From: Triglochin maritima
Taxonomy: Eukaryota > Streptophyta > Magnoliopsida > Alismatales > Juncaginaceae
Length of the DNA: 64,000 nt
Direction: 5' to 3'
Assembly: GCA_963682175.1 (NCBI GenBank)
Contig: OY821775.1
Coordinates: 6,296,501-6,360,500, forward strand
A model generated the notes under the pieces. That model was given only the letters and a program-made list of their open reading frames with translations, searched no databases and had not been told where the DNA came from. How positions within the stretch are numbered: position 1 is the stretch's first letter; every line of letters starts with the position of its first letter. Below are positions 22,640-35,000 of this stretch, piece after piece. A program made the position numbers and the translations under genes.

Positions 22640-24251
22640 TTCACCTTTAAGCGTAAACGAGTTAAGTTAAGCTAAAATTCGAGTCTAGTTAAGTATGGAC
22701 GGGCAACAGTAAGGTAAGGGACTCCTCAGAGTTCTCCCACACCAAACACTCGTACAGCTCTTTCGGGGAACCCCTCCGGCGTCGGAACATAACCCCTACC
22801 GGCCCAATCCTCACCGAGAGGAAGGCCTCCCACCAGGAGGCGCTCCCTCTGCTGCCCACAGCGCCCCTTGCATCGCCTCCGCCGCGTCATTCTCTCCCAC
22901 ATCTTTGGAGGTTAATAAAGAGGGAAAATTTTATTTTGGTTGTTTCGAGTCGTTGGTTTTTAGGGGTCCTGTTTTGGATTTTGTTGGGTCAAGTTGTTGA
23001 TTTGTTTTTGGGTTTCGGCGTGATTTTATTCTCCGGATTATTTGTGTTTTGGATGTGAACTGTTCTGATGGGTATTGGTTTCTGATGAATTTGAGATTTT
23101 GATCTGGTTTGTAGTTGTTGTTTTTTTCCAATTTCTTTTTGGTCGTTTTGGAAGTTCAGGTTTCGTTTTTTTTGTAGTTTAGTTTGTTAATTTAGGAATT
23201 GGATTTCAACAATATAGTGATAAGAACAGGGAATTAATCAATTTTACAAAAAAACATGCGGTATAATGTAAAAGGTAGATCATCCTTGAAGCTGATACCT
23301 TGCATAGCAATTCTAAACGTTGCTTGCAAGATGTTTGTTAATCTCATTGTTTCATTTATAACTTACATGGCCAAACATGTAAACTAAATATTAATCTCTA
23401 TATGTTTCTAACTTTCGAGTTCGATAAGCCAGAATCTGACAAATGAACCAAATTTGCCTTGAACGTAAAGGACATAGATTTGAATTCCGTCCATCTGATT
23501 ACAGAATCTGTTTGCCCACTTCCTGAACTACTTTGGTTATGTGAAACGTACAGTGACCATAACAAATATTTAAAAGAGAAGACTTTTTCTTGAATACCAA
23601 ATTACAGTTATTGCATATGTTACCAACTTGGGTAAAGTAGCAGCAAAAAAAGCCTGAGCAGTACAGGTTTAGTTAGCGACAAATTGACAATCAAAACCTT
23701 AACTTGTCATATAACCACTTCTCCCATGGGCTTTTGTTGTAGTCATCAAGCTAATTGTAGACCCACTTGTGGATTTTAAGTTTTAGGCTTTATCTCGAAG
23801 GTAGGAAATGGTGGATGTTGGCATGGGATGCATGTTTGCTTCTGTGTTTCTTATATTTGTTTGTTAATGAGCTCTTTGTTTTATTTGCTTGTCAATGTTC
23901 TAGTACAATGAGTGTTGGGAATTAAGTAGTTGCAAAACTAGTGTCATATGAGTGTTTCAGACTTTGTATTCTGGTGATTTTCCGGTGCTCAATAGCAGGG
24001 ATACTTTCGGTTCAAAATCTTGTGTAAGATTTTCATAACTTTGGCAAGACCCATGGTATTTTTGTTGTATCAAAAGGTTTATGCCCAAGTATTGTTTAAT
24101 TTTTAGAATTTTAATTTGGTAAAACTCTTATTAAATTTCAGATCTCCTGTTTTTAGTAACATTACTAACTAGCCAACTACCAACTTCGTTCTCATATCTG
24201 CGCTTACCTTGATATCATCATCTCAATACTAGATTGATCCTCACCCTTGAC
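22640..24251. other. Intergenic; GC-rich patch at 22690-22910
   Basis: The 22690-22910 patch is GC-rich with proline and arginine codons in several frames and may be a retroelement 5' region or gene fragment; I recognise no domain. The remainder is the AT-rich upstream region of the hydratase gene. Confidence 0.4.
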
Positions 24252-27200
24252 ATGCTTCGTCGCCAAACTACCACCGTCCTCTCCCGCCTCCTCCATCCCC
24301 TCAAACCATCCCTCCCCAATCCCATGCCCCCTCTCCTCCCCACCCTATTCGCCAGAACCCTCATCATCCAGACTGTTGCTTCTTCCCCAGTTGCCATCCA
24401 CAAGCTCTCTGACACCGATTCAGGTGTGAAATCAATAATTTCGTCACTTTTTACTGATCTTAATTTTCAAGGTTTGGCTTAGTGTTGGTTGGTTGTGACA
24501 CAGGGATCGTGGAACTGCGGTTGGAAAGGAGGGAGGCGAAGAACGCCATCAGCAAGCTGATGCTTCGTGGTTTGAGAGATTCGGTTGAGGAGATTGCTCA
24601 GGATTCTTCTGTCAATGTTGTGTTGGTGTCAAGCTCTGTGTCAGGAGTATTCTGTGCCGGTGCCGACCTTAAAGTAAGCAAAGGTTTCTTACAATTTGAA
24701 TACTTTTTTTTGTTTTCTTTCTTTATCTTTTGGGAATTGCTAATATATGGACTTTAGAGTAGTATTTGTTGTAATATGAGTAGGATGCAAGTGATGATGG
24801 GCATATACTTTTAACAAGTTCCTTCAAAGTTGGTAGCTAGTTCAAGTATAATTCTATGGGCATGTTCTTGTAGGATCACATTTAACTCTTGTTCTTCGTT
24901 TCATAACCAAGTTTAAGATAGAAAATCACTGTTCAAAGATTCATGATCATTTCTTTTCATACATGGAATTAGTTGATAGGACATATTTTGTTTTGCAGGA
25001 GCGGAAGCTCATGAGTGTCGTTGAAGTTCGAGATTTTGTTAATGCCTTGAGGAGCACATTCTCTTCTTTTGAGGTATTGAGTAAACACGTGATTTATAGA
25101 TTGTGCCTTTTTTGTGGCAACACGAAATTTGATGGTATGGTTTCACACATTTGATGATTTAGTATTTTATCAGCAACAAGCGAAAATTACTTAAGCAAGA
25201 TTTAGTGGATCATCACCATTACGTGTGTGTCATACTACTCTGCGGTGATAACTAAATAACATTGCAACTTATAGTTAAAAGAATCCCATCTATTGTTGGC
25301 TTATCCCCTTGAGTGGATATTTTTGAAAGTTTTTTTATATCTAACTATAACTCACATCTGACACAATGTGAGCTCAAGTGTGGGAAATAGGAATCTTCAG
25401 TACAAGGGCAGCTTGATTGTAAATCCTGATGGTGTCATGGTATCTTATTTCTATCAAGTATTTGTTTTAGTTTTGCTGATTGGTTTTTTGTTGTTGCAAG
25501 GTGCCAAATCCTCTACTTTTAATACGACCACAATATCGATTATCGAGTGGTCCTCTAAAAGACCTATATCTTGTTTTCATGCAACCTTATGTATAATTAT
25601 AGCAAAAATATTTATGCATAAAATGTTTGTATTTAGAATTGTTAACTTAGAAAAAAGGGTTTTAGCTAGATTTTTTTCTTCATTTTTTATTGTTTTTATC
25701 CAATTTCCTGAATGTTTTAATTTTCTGATTTAGACTGATTTAAGCAGGAGCTTGCTGTCCCATCAATAGCTGTTATCGAGGGGGCAGCATTAGGGGGTGG
25801 CATGGAGTTAGCCCTCTCCTGTGATCTAAGAATATGTGGTATCTAAATTTATGATATTGTTTGCAGTACTTTCAAAGCTCTATTTTTTGTTTGTTACCTT
25901 TTATTATTTCAAGCTTTATTTTTTATTTACAAACATTTCAGGTGAGAAAGCAATCTTTGCTCTACCTGAGACTGGGTTGGCTATTATACCTGGGTATGTC
26001 ACTAGATAGTAGAAATTGGTACTTATTACTCTCTGTCATGCTGTCAAAAACCTAAAGTTGGGAATCTTCTTCATATTAGTTTATATGTAAAGAGAAACTA
26101 TGTTCCTAATATGATTTGTCATTATTGTTCCCTTGACCCTTTTCTCTAATTTGTTGCTCTTCATCTACTGTCTTATAGGACATAGTATATTGTTCATATC
26201 AATTGTAGGAAAATATTAGTAACTTCATTTTGGTATTTGCTATGCGAAAAAGGAATTTGCGTTTCATTGAGCATTTAATGACCAAACATCATACCTTACC
26301 ACATGCTTATTGCGTTTGGTGTTGCCTTATCCTTTGTAACTAGATAATGGGTGTTGGGGTTCATGATTTCTCTCTCTTCATATTAGTGATGAAAGGAGGG
26401 AACACGACTTCCTGTATTTTTTTTATCATGTTAGGAGAAGACCAATCTGGATGTATCAAGTCATGAATGTAAGATTTGTTTCTTGAATAGATGCAAGTAT
26501 ATCTAAGGTATAATAGAGTAGCGAACCAAGTAATGTCCACCTAAGCAACGACACGCTATCAGCAGGGTTGTTTTCAAGGCTATGTTGGATTTGGTTTATA
26601 GAATTATTAAGTACAGGAAAAATCGGAGAATCGGTCGATCAGAACTTAAGTGTCCGGTCGACCGAATCACTCCAGGAGCCACAGGGGTTCGGATCAGATC
26701 AGGATCGGTCAACTGGTTCTGGGAACACGGTCGACCGAAAAGCGACAGTAGCTGCGAGATGAAAATCAGCATGCAGATCGGTCGACCGGTGTTGGACACG
26801 CGGTCGACCGAAAACGTCCAAGAGCTTTTGGCGCTTCACAGAAGCACGGAACGGTCGACCGGCTCGGGGTGAGCGGTCGACCGACCCATGACAGTTACGC
26901 GAACTAACCGAAAACCGGTCGACCGATGGGACATCCCGGTCGACCGTTTTCAGACAGTTATGCACGATCTGAATGATTTTCTGTACGGTTTTAACCCATT
27001 ATAAATAGGATTTTCGCCCTAATCTTGTAACATAACATACAATACTTATTTTCTTGAGAGAAATTAGGCTAGAGAGAGATCTAGAGTGTTTTGGGAGACA
27101 TATTGCTTCCAACCGTTTGTAATATCGGAGACTTCTCTTGTTGGAGAAGAGCTTCAAGGAAAGGAAACCCGCAGAAGACCCCTAAGGACGTAGGCATCTT

Positions 27201-29026
27201 GCCGAACCTTGTAAAATCGCGTGTGTCGTGGTTTGCTTTAGGTGTGTTGTGTGATTGCTTGTTATTTCCATCTTATTCGTGTTTACTTGTTGCATAAAGA
27301 TTGGGAGAGGGTCCGAAGTTAATTTCCGCAATCAATATTCTATAATTCGTGGTGCGTTTAATCCGTGTCGAGTTAGTGCATTGTTAGATCCCCCTCCCAA
27401 CATTCTACCGTCTGGAGCCTTGCCCATTTCCTACCCTACCGTTTTCGATTCACATTGTGAACACTTGTGGATCGTCTTCTTGCCCATTCCAAGCAAAAAC
27501 GTTTTTTGTTTGTGGACAGAGTAACTACATTTTCACTTTATCATCCATTTCTAATTATTTGACAACAATATATAATTCCCTGGAGTGATAAAAGAAAGAA
27601 ACAGAATTGGAGCTTGCTGTTGTCTATGTAGAACACTTTTTGGATATGTAGAATCTATGTTGGACATGGAACATCAATACGGTGGAATTGTTCCTTGTTG
27701 AAATTGTTGTGCATCGTCTAGATAAATCCAATTGTAATTGCCTTCTCTCGATGCACCTACTTATGCATTCACTTAGTCAACATTTAAGTGTTACAGTGTT
27801 CGACTTGCTTTTGCTTACATGCAACATATTTTCTAGATTTTTTTTTATTTTTCAATGTGTTGCTCTTAAAGTATCCTTCTATCCAGTGCTGGGGGAACGC
27901 AGCGGCTTCCCAGAATAATCGGAAAATCATTTGCTAAGGAGCTTATATACACGGGGAGAAAGATTGATTCTAAAGAAGCACTATCGAAAGGTTTTTTTAC
28001 CCTTTTTCTGTTATACGAAAATCTATTCCACGATTAAAGATTTCACTCGAGCATGGCAAACAGCCAAATATGTGTATGTAATCTGCTGCAGGACTTGTCA
28101 ATTACTGTGTTCCAGCTGGTGAAGCTTACTTGAAGGCTCTTGAAGTTGCTAGAGATATAAATCAAAAGGTAATTGTTTTTATAAACTTTTCGTGGCTATC
28201 TTCAAGGACGTCATGTTAACCAATAATGTTCATTTATCATGTTAACAAATGATTCGACATTCACTTTTTTTAGCATGCACTTTTTTACCAAAGGTTTTAG
28301 TTTTAGTTCATTAACAGTTGGAAATGATTCATTGATTATAGTTGTATCAGTTGCATGTAATTACTTATAACTGTTTGAAATGTGACTAAAGGTACAAAAT
28401 ATTCTGAAGTCATTCCCTTCTAAAAGCAGTTACAAATTGGGCTTTCGATCAATTGCCAAAAAAATGCCAACTATCATATGTAATCGACTTTAATGACATG
28501 GACTCCATGGAACTTAGATTAAGTCGACTTTTCAAGTACGTACCTCATGCTGATTTTATATGTCATACTTTCTCTTTTTTATTATGTACAACACATTTCT
28601 GTCAATGACAATCACGTGTCGTCAAATCTCAGGAAATAAGGTTGCCCCTAATTTGATTTGGAGGAATAGTTGTCGTTTTTAGATGGGCAGTACCTAAAAG
28701 TACTCGAGTGTAGGTAGTATAATTTTGTCCAACTTATCCTAATCTCTACCATGAGAGTTATATTGGATTGGGAGCTTAAATGTTTTCACTGTTCAATGTT
28801 CGCTCCACCTCCTTTTCTTGGATTGGAGCTAATAGATTGTATCCTGCAGGGTCCTTTGGCTTTAAAGATGGCTAAGCGTGCGATTAACGAAGGAATGGAA
28901 CGTCAGATTTCCTCAGCATTAGAACTAGAAGAACAATGTTATGAGAACTTGTTGAACACCAAGGATCGACTGGAAGGTCTTGCAGCATTTGCTGAGAAAA
29001 GAAAACCGAAATACTGTGGGGAATAA
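24252..29026 (+). CDS. Mitochondrial enoyl-CoA hydratase / AUH-like crotonase, 8 exons
   Basis: Exons: 24252-24423, 24504-24673, 24999-25073, 25748-25838, 25942-25993, 27887-27990, 28092-28168, 28850-29026. All junctions are GT-AG and the phases join to 305 aa. The N-terminus is Ser/Arg/Pro-rich without acids, fitting a mitochondrial presequence. Crotonase fold: NAISKLML, oxyanion-hole loop [11 protein letters not shown] (residues 107-117), [20 protein letters not shown] with Glu159, and [20 protein letters not shown] with Glu179; the two Glu are 20 residues apart as in enoyl-CoA hydratase. The C-terminus [15 protein letters not shown] is typical. Closest remembered relative is Arabidopsis AT4G16800 (enoyl-CoA hydratase 2), related to animal AUH, so hydration of enoyl- or methylglutaconyl-CoA in leucine or fatty-acid breakdown is likely. 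A solo LTR sits in intron 5 and a MULE begins 23 bp after the stop. Confidence 0.93.
26583..27402 (+). mobile_element. Solo LTR (family B) in intron 5 of the hydratase gene
   Basis: The 820-bp segment begins TGTTGGATTTGG and ends CTCCCAACA, in the same orientation as the gene. It aligns along its length with 8053-8899. At least nine exact or near CGGTCGACCG motifs occur in 26633-26946, then TATAAATAGG (about 27000-27009), then CATCTTGCCGAACC in U5. The flanks (GGCTA, TTCTA) do not form a perfect 5-bp duplication, so the insertion is old or edited. Its promoter could start antisense-free transcription into exon 6. Confidence 0.88.
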
Positions 29027-29267
29027 GGCATGTTATAGTATTTTTTGGGAACTACTAAACGTCGTCCTAAAACTACTTAAATCGTCCCTTGAAATTACCA
29101 AATTGCCCTTAACAATATATTTAATACTCATATCGTCTCGTGTCTTTAAATAAGGTTTTTGACTCAGTTTTACTAACATTCATAGTACCAACACAACGAA
29201 AATGTCTGGCGAAACACCTACATCAGGCGAAGTAACGGAGACGAATTTTTTTTTCCGACTCGGACGT

Positions 29268-29490
29268 CTGGCTAAGACGCCTGCACCATCGTGGAGGCGT
29301 CTGGCTAAGACGCCTCCACCATGGTTGAGGCGTCTTATCCCGACGCCTCCACGATGGTCCAGACGTCTTAGCCAGACGCCTATACCATGGTCTAAGCGTC
29401 TCGCTAAGACGCCTCAACCATGGTGGAGGCGTCTTAGCCAGACGCCTCTACGATGGTACAGACGTCTTAGCCAGACGTCTCTTTTTTTAA
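29268..29490. repeat. 33-bp palindromic tandem repeat, open on both strands
   Basis: Six to seven units of 33 bp, each built from GCGTCTGGCTAAGACGCC (or GCGTCTTAGCCAGACGCC) plus a CCACCATGGTGG-like spacer. Because 33 is a multiple of three, the array is an 11-residue repeat (RRLAKTPPPW type) in the plus frame 29202-29507 and again (RRLSQTPPRW type) in the minus frame 29223-29417. Both frames are probably consequences of repeat length rather than genes. Confidence 0.85.
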
Positions 29491-29604
29491 TTTTTTTGTC
29501 AAATTAAAATTATACGGTGTGTTATCTCAAATTATTTGACGTTTCTTTGCAAGTTTTCGGTGGTAACCGGTCGGATTACAATGAGTTTTTTTGCAAATGA
29601 TGAA

Positions 29605-29842
29605 GATTCAAAAAAATTCTAGATCCAACATTTTTTAAGTTCCAAAATCCCCCGGTGGTAAAACATCCTGACTTACAAATACCACCTCGATAGGTCGTTC
29701 GGGGGTCTCGCTCCCCGGTGAGCGAGCGGCATTCCACCTCGCCGGTGAGGTGGCGGGGGTGGCAAGGGGGCAGCGCTTGGAAATTTTTTGGATTTTGAAA
29801 TTGTTGGATCTGGAAATTTTTGAATTTTCGGTGTACCGAAGG
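29605..29842. repeat. Nested inverted repeat with GC-rich core
   Basis: AGATTCAAAAAAATTCTAGA plus TCCAACA at the left is inverted at the right (TGTTGGATC.. read as TTGTTGGATCTGGAAATTTT). The core has CCACCTCGCCGGTGAGGTGG, a perfect short palindrome. Possibly a small element captured inside the MULE. Confidence 0.55.
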
Positions 29843-30412
29843 GGTATCGGTTATCCGAATATAGTAATTATTAACTTATTAATTAATTAATTTAACAATT
29901 ATCTAAATTTATAATCAATTATCTTTTTAAAAAAATAAAAAAAAAATTACGGGCGTCCGACGGAGCCGCCCCCACGTGGGAGGGGGCGTCTGACTAAGAC
30001 GCCTCCCCCACACAGACGTCTGTCCCAAGGGCGGAACGTCTGGGTAAAACGCCTACCCGATGGGTAAGGCGTCTGGGTAAAACGCCTCCCCCATGGGGGA
30101 GACGTCTTAGCCAGACGCCCCCTCCTACGTGGGGGCGGTTCCGTCGGACGTCCGTAATTATTTATTATTATTATTTTATTAAAAAGATGTTAGATATTTT
30201 ACCAGATTCGAGTACACTGGGGCGTTCGTTGGTTCATTACTGATCTCCAAAACATTATTTTTTATGATTATAAGAGGAATATGAAGAGAGATGTGTGATA
30301 GGAGGGTAAAATGTCGCGTTATAGCAGTAGAAATGAGAGAAAGACAAAATGGTAATTTCAAGTGGCGATTTAAGTAATTTTGGGACGATGTTTAGCAATT
30401 CAGTATTTTAGG

Positions 30413-31329
30413 ACGATTTAAGTAAAAGTCTGCGCGTCCTCGTTGGCAAGTTAATGTGTTGGCTCGTCTTCTCATGAATGTTTGCTTTGTTTCTTCTCCA
30501 AAATAAACTTACTCATGGAGTTTCAATTTATGTTTCTCTTCTCTCTCCTCGTTTCATTTTTATGAATGATGAGATTCGTAACTAAACCAACGATTAGGAA
30601 GTGGTCAAGTGGAGGAATATGAAATAGGTCATATTCAAGGATAAAGCTGTGGTTTTCTTGTGTGTGTCTAATGTATGAAGTGGTAGATCTAGTAATAGCG
30701 TAGATTCAAAAAACTAGTAGTTGATGATTGGTATGTTAATGATGATCCATCTTAATTACCATATGCTTGTTCTTTTGAAAAGCATTTCATATTCCTCAAT
30801 TGAATCTGAACAAATAAAACACATGCTCGATTTGATCCTCAGTCCATTCCAATCAAAAGGAAGAGACCTACTGTTCAGTCAGCCTCAGTTGTTTCATGTT
30901 TGGCACATTTGCTTGTTAATTTATGTGTTTTTTTCTTCCTCCAAATTACTAATTAGTAGTCTACTTTTGGTCGTTATGCTCAAGGGTACGACCGTACGAA
31001 TATGAGGAATTTTTTTTAATGAATTCTGGTCGATTGGTATAATGGTATCCAAAATAATAAAAGTTTTAGAACTTAAATTTTAGAAGTTCCATAACTTGTA
31101 TCTAAATTTAGAGTAAATTTGTTGTTTCCGCTCCAAAACTGCATATTGTAAAACGACGGATTTCTTGGATGCGCAAAACAATAGAATTGACATGTTTTAG
31201 ACATGTTTACTTTATCAAATTGAAGTAGCTTCTTATATTTACGATTTTACAATATCAAAGTCCCGATGTTCCATTAAGATGTGATTGATACTTGCAAAAT
31301 TCAAAGTCTAAAACTCCACACCCGACACG
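30413..31329. other. Intergenic between hydratase and UCH3 regions
   Basis: No gene or repeat boundary recognised. It probably holds the hydratase 3' flank and the displaced upstream part of the UCH3 promoter. Confidence 0.4.
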
Positions 31330-31366
31330 GATTACTCAACTGAGAAGTCAATCGAAAGTTCAGTCC
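31330..31366. repeat. 37-bp direct repeat, left copy
   Basis: Begins GATTACTCAACTGAGAAGTC and ends TTCAGTCC; repeated at 31970-32006 with two mismatches, flanking the LTR fragment. Confidence 0.93.
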
Positions 31367-31969
31367 AACAAAAGAAGTCTTCGAGATTACAAAAGATTGG
31401 AAACAATATGTATCCGAAAGCACTCTAGATCTCTCTCTAGCCTAATCTCTCTCAAGGAAATAAGTATTGTATGTTATGTTACAAGATTATGGCGAAAATC
31501 CTATTTATAATGGGCTAAAACCGTACAACGAATAATTCATATCGTGCATAACTGTTTGAAAACGGTCGACCGGAATGCCCCATCGGTCGACCGGTTTTCG
31601 GTTAGTTCGCGTAACTGCCATCAGTCAATCGACCGCTCGCCCCTAGCCGGTCGACCGTTCCACGTTGCTGTGCAGTGCCAAAAGCTCTTGGACGTTTTCG
31701 GTCGACCGCGTGTCCAACACCGGTCGACCGATCTGCATGCTGATTTTCATCTCGCAGCTACTGTTACTTTTCGGTCGACCGTGTGCCTAGCACCGGTCGA
31801 CCGAATCTCGATCAATCCTGATCTCCAAATCTACTGACGTTTTTCGATCGACCGGGTGTCCAGCAACGGTCGACTGATTCTTGATCTGTTCCGAACTCCG
31901 TGGATCCTGGAGTAATTTGGTCGACTAGACTTAAGTTTTCGGTCGACCGATTCTCTCACAATTCCAACA
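31367..31969 (-). mobile_element. Family B LTR fragment inserted upstream of UCH3
   Basis: On the minus strand the segment starts TGTTGGAATTGTGAGAGAAT and follows the family B LTR (as at 26583-27402) through its CGGTCGACCG array, the TATAAATAGG box and the leader. It stops mid-LTR at GACTTCTTTTGTTGG, so the U5 end is missing. It sits between two 37-bp direct repeats and ends 124 bp before the UCH3 start codon, antisense to the gene. The lack of a 5-bp duplication and of an LTR end argues against normal integration. Confidence 0.85.
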
Positions 31970-32006
31970 GATTACTCAACTGAGAAGTCATTCGAAATTT
32001 CAGTCC
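31970..32006. repeat. 37-bp direct repeat, right copy
   Basis: Second copy of the 31330-31366 sequence, about 86 bp upstream of the UCH3 ATG, so probably in its promoter or 5' UTR. Confidence 0.93.
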
Positions 32007-32092
32007 CCACCTCTTGAAGTCCTCCCCTCTCCTCTCCTCTCGCCTTCCAACTCCGTCCAATTCCACCACCTTCCTTCTCCCTCTCCTCTCCA

Positions 32093-35000
32093 ATGGCGTC
32101 GTCGTCCGACTCCCCAAAAGGGAAGAAGCGATGGATCCCCCTCGAATCCAACCCCGACGTCATGAACCAGGTCAGAAACCTCCCAACACCCCTCGATCCC
32201 CCTTCTAGGGTTTCACGTCCCTGACTCCCATTCGCGCCTTGCAGTTCCTTTGGGGCCTCGGCCTCCGCGAGGACGAGGCGGAGCTCTGCGACGTCTTCGG
32301 CCTTGACGACGAGCTGCTCGATATGGTCCCGAAGCCGGTCCTCGCCGTGCTGTTCTTGTTCCCCTACCCCTCTCAGGTGATCGAGCGATGGTTTTGGTGG
32401 TGTTGTTTTATTGGTTTTGGTGGGATTGGAGGAGGTGATTGGTGTTGTTTGTGATGCAGGGTGAAGACGAGAAGCTGCGGGCGGTGGACCGGTCCACCGA
32501 AGGCGGTAGTAAGGTTGTTTAATGGATTTCTGTTTGGGACGCCTGGTTTGTTTTTTAAGTTTATAGTTTGCTACTAGGAGTTGGTTCGTATTATCATTTG
32601 TAAAATGTTGATGTTTGTTGATTTGATTATTGTTAGGGATTAATAAGTAACTGTTTCCCATTTCTTCTTTGGTAGTGTAGAATAGCTTCTTAAGGAACAT
32701 GGTCTGTGGTCGCTGATGGAGATGGGTTTTTTGTTAACACCTAATTTTTCATTTGATAGGGGTACATTAGCATGATGTAATGTACTAATGTTGCCTTCTT
32801 TTGATTCCTTTTAGTTCTAACAAAATTTTCTTTCAGTTGAAGATGTCATTGACTTCACTTCTAAGAATTAAACTCGAATACTAATCATTTTTATAAGTAA
32901 TTCTAAGTGAAATATGAAGAGATTCAACTCTGACCGTTGAATTGTTATTTTTTAGAGAGGATAAGGAAGGAATCTTTTTAAAGTCATATTAAAATCCTTA
33001 AACTTTGATCCGCAACTTATTCAAAACCATAGCTTAGAACACATCATGATGTGAACCATTAACAAATGAACACTATGGGGGTTTTTTGTAGCAAAAATAT
33101 GGCATCATTGTACTAGTTTCTTTGGCATCAATTAGGTGTTTTCCTTTGGATCTTTATTGTCAACTGTTACAAATATAAATTTAGTTGAAGAATTCAACTT
33201 ATCTGGTTTGCTTTTATTTTGTCTTACAAGGACAGATATTATGATCTCATTAGAGAATGTATAAAAATTGTCAATCAAATTCAGGAAAAAATTAAACTTA
33301 TGCTTCAGGCCTACAATTTAGAATATTGACATTGGAATGATGCTTTGAATATTTTCTGATTATCTGTCTTAGTTTTTTTATTGTTGTTGGGTGGCGTATC
33401 TTCTGGTACTTTTAGTTAACCTGCTTGCAATATATATTTTCAGCAACCAAGTGAAAATGTTTACTTCATGAAACAAACTGTTGGGAATGCTTGTGGCACG
33501 ATTGGCCTTCTTCATGCTGTTGGAAACGTCAAGTCACAAATCAACCTACGTACGTGTCTTTTGTTTATGTTCAAGTACTATGGTGTTTGTTGCTTAATAG
33601 TCAATAGATTTAGAATAAACTTCTAGAAAAAGTAAAAGGCTTAAACTTAAGCCTTTATTTAAGATAAGAGTCATTCAACTTTGGTAAAGCAAGGCATAGT
33701 GGGACTGCTGGTTTGCTCCTACATGTATCTATCATAGATTAACGACTTACTGTTTACACCTAGGAAAACGTTTGTTCAGATCCAATATGTGTCTAGTGAT
33801 TGACGACCTAACCCCATTTCCCTGGGGGATATTTGGTATACAAAAATTCCTGTATCTTTTGACTGGGATAGGGATGACAGAATAAGAATTGGATTAGAAT
33901 AGGTTAACCAGTTAAACTAGTTTTCATTTCACATCTTCTAGGGCATGTGTGGCAGAAACAAGGTGAGGCAAACTTTTTATCTATTCTAATCCATTACAGT
34001 GTCTGGTATGATCAATCTTGTTTTTGTTTTTTCAGTTGAAGGATCATATCTCGATCGATTTTTCAAAGCAACAGGAAAAATGAATCCATCTGAGGTTTGT
34101 TATTGTCACCCATAACTAGAAAGTTGACGTTGTTGGTCAATTTGTATAACTTGCATTTGTCAATGTCACCTTTGTTTGTGTTTTGATATAATTGACTCTT
34201 CTATGTAACCCGTCCAAATTGGTTCTTTGCTATCTTGCCCATGTTCAGAGAGCTGCATTTCTAGAAGAGGATAAGGAGATGGAGGATGCTCATTCTGTAG
34301 CAGCTTCTGCTGGTGAAACAGAGGTATTTTTTCTTCTATCTATCCCTAGCCATATAAGCACTCCTTTTACCTTTCCTAGTCCCCCTAAGTGGTACACTGC
34401 ATGATGTTCTCCCCTCTACCTCAATAGAAAGTAGTGGGTTGTTTGTTTTAAGATCCACTACTAACAAAGTTATTTTGAGATTTCAGGCTTATGGTTGCAA
34501 ATCATAGCTCAGCAGTTTAAGTTTTAACTTTTATCTTGTTCAGAATTTGCTTTATTATTTGATTCCTCAAGAATATTGCCATTGAAATATGTATTTTTAA
34601 GAATCATTTCACTGAAAGTCTGAATAAGGTTCTCTCTCTCTCCTGTAATCTGTATCTTTCACCTATAATTAGTTTTACTATTTTTATCTTGTCATGTTCG
34701 CCTATGAAGTTGTGGTGCATTATCATGTATTGGTATATTTTAGGATCTTCTCTTGCCTCTAATAATGTGCGGCCATTTTATAGGCAACTCTTGTTGTGGA
34801 CCAACATTACGCATGCTTTGCATGTATTGATGGTTAGCCACCTTTCTCCTCTCTTTTGAATTATAGAATTGTCAGCTACCACTCCCGCCAACCTTTTGGA
34901 AATATATTGTTTTTTTCTGCATTGCGTTGAAAGTTGTTTCTTTGCATAGGTGAACTATATGAAATTGATGGAGTGAAGCTCCAGCCAATGTCACATGGTC

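Larger units (their letters stand above)
29049..30401. mobile_element. Non-autonomous MULE in the hydratase 3' UTR
   Basis: The left end GAACTACTAAACGTCGTCC and right end (reverse complement GAATTGCTAAACATCGTCC) are inverted repeats continuing for over 50 bp. They are flanked by AGTATTTTTTGG (29037-29048) and AGTATTTTAGG (30402-30412), an imperfect duplication of about 9-11 bp as in Mutator elements. Length 1353 bp. It shares termini with the MULEs at 1-1924 and 9295-12405. The subterminal zones carry palindromic GGCGTCTTAGCCAGACGCC-type repeats. No transposase; an internal GC-rich hairpin replaces coding sequence. Confidence 0.88.
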
